NCBI GenBank assembly: GCA_937899365.1
Contig: CALBPH010000423.1
Coordinates: forward strand, 1 to 6,390
Length of the DNA: 6,390 bases
Source: an uncultured Leptolyngbya sp.
GTDB lineage: Bacteria > Cyanobacteriota > Cyanobacteriia > Phormidesmidales > Phormidesmidaceae
Direction: 5' to 3'
The notes under the pieces were generated by a model. That model saw only the letters and a list, made by a program, of their open reading frames with translations. It had not been told where the DNA came from and ran no database searches. The translations under genes were made by a program, and so were the position numbers. Shown here piece by piece: positions 5,491 through 6,390 of this stretch; positions within the stretch are counted from its first letter, which is position 1, and each line of letters starts with the position of its first letter.

Positions 5491-6261
5491 GTGGTCCCCC
5501 CGCTTAATCTCGAACTCAAAAAACAAGGCATTAAGGTCTCTGGCTGGCTACCTGAAAATCGATACACCGAACTGCCCGTCATCAAAGAAGGCTATTTTGC
5601 ATCTGGCGTGAATCCGTTTTTGTCGCGCACTGCATCTACCTTGATGCGCAGGAAAAAGGCGAAAGTTATTGGCGCACCGTTCCCCATCGGTCCCGATGGT
5701 ACCCGTGCTTGGGTCGAGAAAATTTGCTCCGTATTAGGCGTTGAACCCAAAGGCCTAGCAGAGCGCGAAGCCCAGATTTGGGAGTCTGTGGAAGACTACG
5801 TTAGTCTGATCCGTGGCAAATCGGTCTACTTTATGGGCGACAACTTACTAGAGATTGCCATGGCTCGTTTCCTCATCCGCTGCGGCATGACCGTACCAGC
5901 CATTGGTATTCCCTACATGGATAAGCGATTCCAGGGCGGTGAACTTCAGTTGTTAGAGCGCACCTGTGAAGAAATGGGCGTACCAAAACCTAAGATTACG
6001 GAAAAGCCAGATAACTATAATCAAATCCAACAAATTCTAGAGATTGAGCCAGATTTAGTTATTACTGGCATGGCCCATGCCAACCCTCTCGAAGCCAGAG
6101 GGATTAATACCAAGTGGTCTGTAGAGTTTACCTTTGCCCAAATCCATGGTTTTGGCAGCACTCGCGACATTCTTGAGCTAGTGACTCGCCCATTGCGGCG
6201 TAACAGCAATCTCAAGGACTTGGGATGGAACAAACTTGTTAAAGAAGAAGCTAACGTTTAA
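5491..6261 (+). CDS. chlN: C-terminal ChlN fragment, possible only by re-initiation
   Basis: The frame after the amber encodes the second half of ChlN in well-conserved form: GIKVSGWLPENR, NPFLSRTASTLMRR, GAPFPIGPDGTRAW, YFMGDNLLEIAMARFLIRCGM, TGMAHANPLEARGINTKWS and the final RPLRRN segment. The first usable in-frame start after the stop is GTG 5491, 30 nt downstream. No Shine-Dalgarno sequence precedes it, and it would omit nine conserved residues (from ILFGSVP). Independent expression is therefore poorly supported. The conservation shows that the protein was under selection until recently, or still is. Confidence 0.3.
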   Translation: MVPPLNLELKKQGIKVSGWLPENRYTELPVIKEGYFASGVNPFLSRTASTLMRRKKAKVIGAPFPIGPDGTRAWVEKICSVLGVEPKGLAEREAQIWESVEDYVSLIRGKSVYFMGDNLLEIAMARFLIRCGMTVPAIGIPYMDKRFQGGELQLLERTCEEMGVPKPKITEKPDNYNQIQQILEIEPDLVITGMAHANPLEARGINTKWSVEFTFAQIHGFGSTRDILELVTRPLRRNSNLKDLGWNKLVKEEANV

Positions 6262-6270
6262 CCATGATCT

Positions 6271-6321
6271 GAACAGACAGTCGACTCTCTTTTTACTGAG
6301 ACGACAGTCGACTGCCTGTTC
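6271..6321 (+). terminator. Large hairpin downstream of chlN
   Basis: A 16-bp stem with one A-C mismatch: the left arm GAACAGACAGTCGACT (6271-6286) pairs with AGTCGACTGCCTGTTC (6306-6321) around a 19-nt loop containing TTTTT. It begins 9 nt after the chlN TAA, so a transcript-end or 3'-stabilising role is likely. There is no U tract after the stem, which argues against a simple intrinsic terminator. Each arm also contains the 8-bp palindrome AGTCGACT, so an 11-nt direct repeat GACAGTCGACT is present (6276-6286 and 6303-6313), which could instead be a protein-binding site. Confidence 0.5.
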
Positions 6322-6390
6322 AACGGTAATACAAAAGCTTAAACGGAGCTAAAGGGTCTAGAAAACCTAAGATTAAGCTGCTAGCATAAT
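6322..6390. other. Unassigned sequence at the right edge
   Basis: 69 nt after the hairpin with no recognisable gene start, RNA or motif; probably the upstream region of a gene outside the window. Confidence 0.4.

Larger units (their letters stand above)
4834..6261 (+). pseudogene. chlN: chlN, DPOR N subunit, interrupted by one in-frame amber codon
   Basis: Read through the TAG at 5461-5463, this is a complete ChlN of 475 codons before the terminal TAA, close to the usual 460-470. ChlN pairs with ChlB in the catalytic heterotetramer that reduces protochlorophyllide, receiving electrons from ChlL. The [4Fe-4S] cysteines contributed by ChlN are all present: C23 (YHTFC), C48 (TKTCGYF) and C108 (WIGTCTTE). 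A variable Ala/Pro/acidic linker spans about residues 180-209, and the amber is codon 210 at its end. The following ILFGSVP aligns with the family's (L)VLFGS-P, so the amber replaces a Leu that a single base change (TTG or TTA) would restore. Beyond it the C-terminal half is intact, with no further stop or frameshift. I label it a pseudogene as the conservative call; sequencing error, readthrough or a split product remain open. Confidence 0.85.

Noticed and set aside
5420..5611. Frame +1 open frame spanning the chlN stop, as if a frameshift bypassed it
   Set aside because: Its translation does not resemble ChlN; the true frame resumes unchanged after TAG, so no frameshift is needed.

Overview
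The window is cyanobacterial. It carries a cyanobacterial chlL - DUF5331 - chlN cluster (the L and N subunits of dark-operative protochlorophyllide oxidoreductase, DPOR). It also has two perfect HIP1 octamers (GCGATCGC) and further GCGATCG heptamers, which are typical of cyanobacterial genomes. I cannot name genus or species. All supported genes lie on the + strand.

Left part (1-2752), accessory/defence: the C-terminal ~310 residues of a type I restriction enzyme R subunit (hsdR, truncated by the window edge) overlap by 14 nt a YgjP/DUF45-type zinc metallopeptidase, a known companion of type I restriction-modification operons. A 328-aa helical protein of unknown function follows 64 nt later and may belong to the same unit. 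Two AT-rich hairpins close this block.

Middle (2753-3355): about 600 nt without a convincing gene. The first half has average composition. The second half is strongly AT-rich with T tracts, a candidate promoter and a pair of TGTCTATT repeats 21 nt apart. It is probably the control region of chlL.

Right part (3356-6261), chlorophyll biosynthesis: chlL is intact, then a small DUF5331 protein, then chlN. ChlL is the ATP-dependent electron donor, and ChlN with ChlB (not in the window) is the catalytic component that reduces protochlorophyllide without light. Large hairpins lie just before chlN and just after it.

Main finding: chlN is interrupted by one in-frame amber codon (TAG, 5461-5463, codon 210), exactly at the end of the acidic linker between its two halves. 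The frame before and after is the same and the remaining 265 codons read as a well-conserved ChlN C-terminus. This is therefore a single nonsense change, not a frameshift or decayed gene. TAG is the normal terminator of four of the six genes here, so genome-wide recoding is unlikely. The options are a recent loss of DPOR (tolerable in light if light-dependent POR is present), a sequencing or assembly error, readthrough, or a split two-piece ChlN. An unusual Pro-Pro pair 34 nt after the stop hints at a locally error-prone or relaxed stretch.
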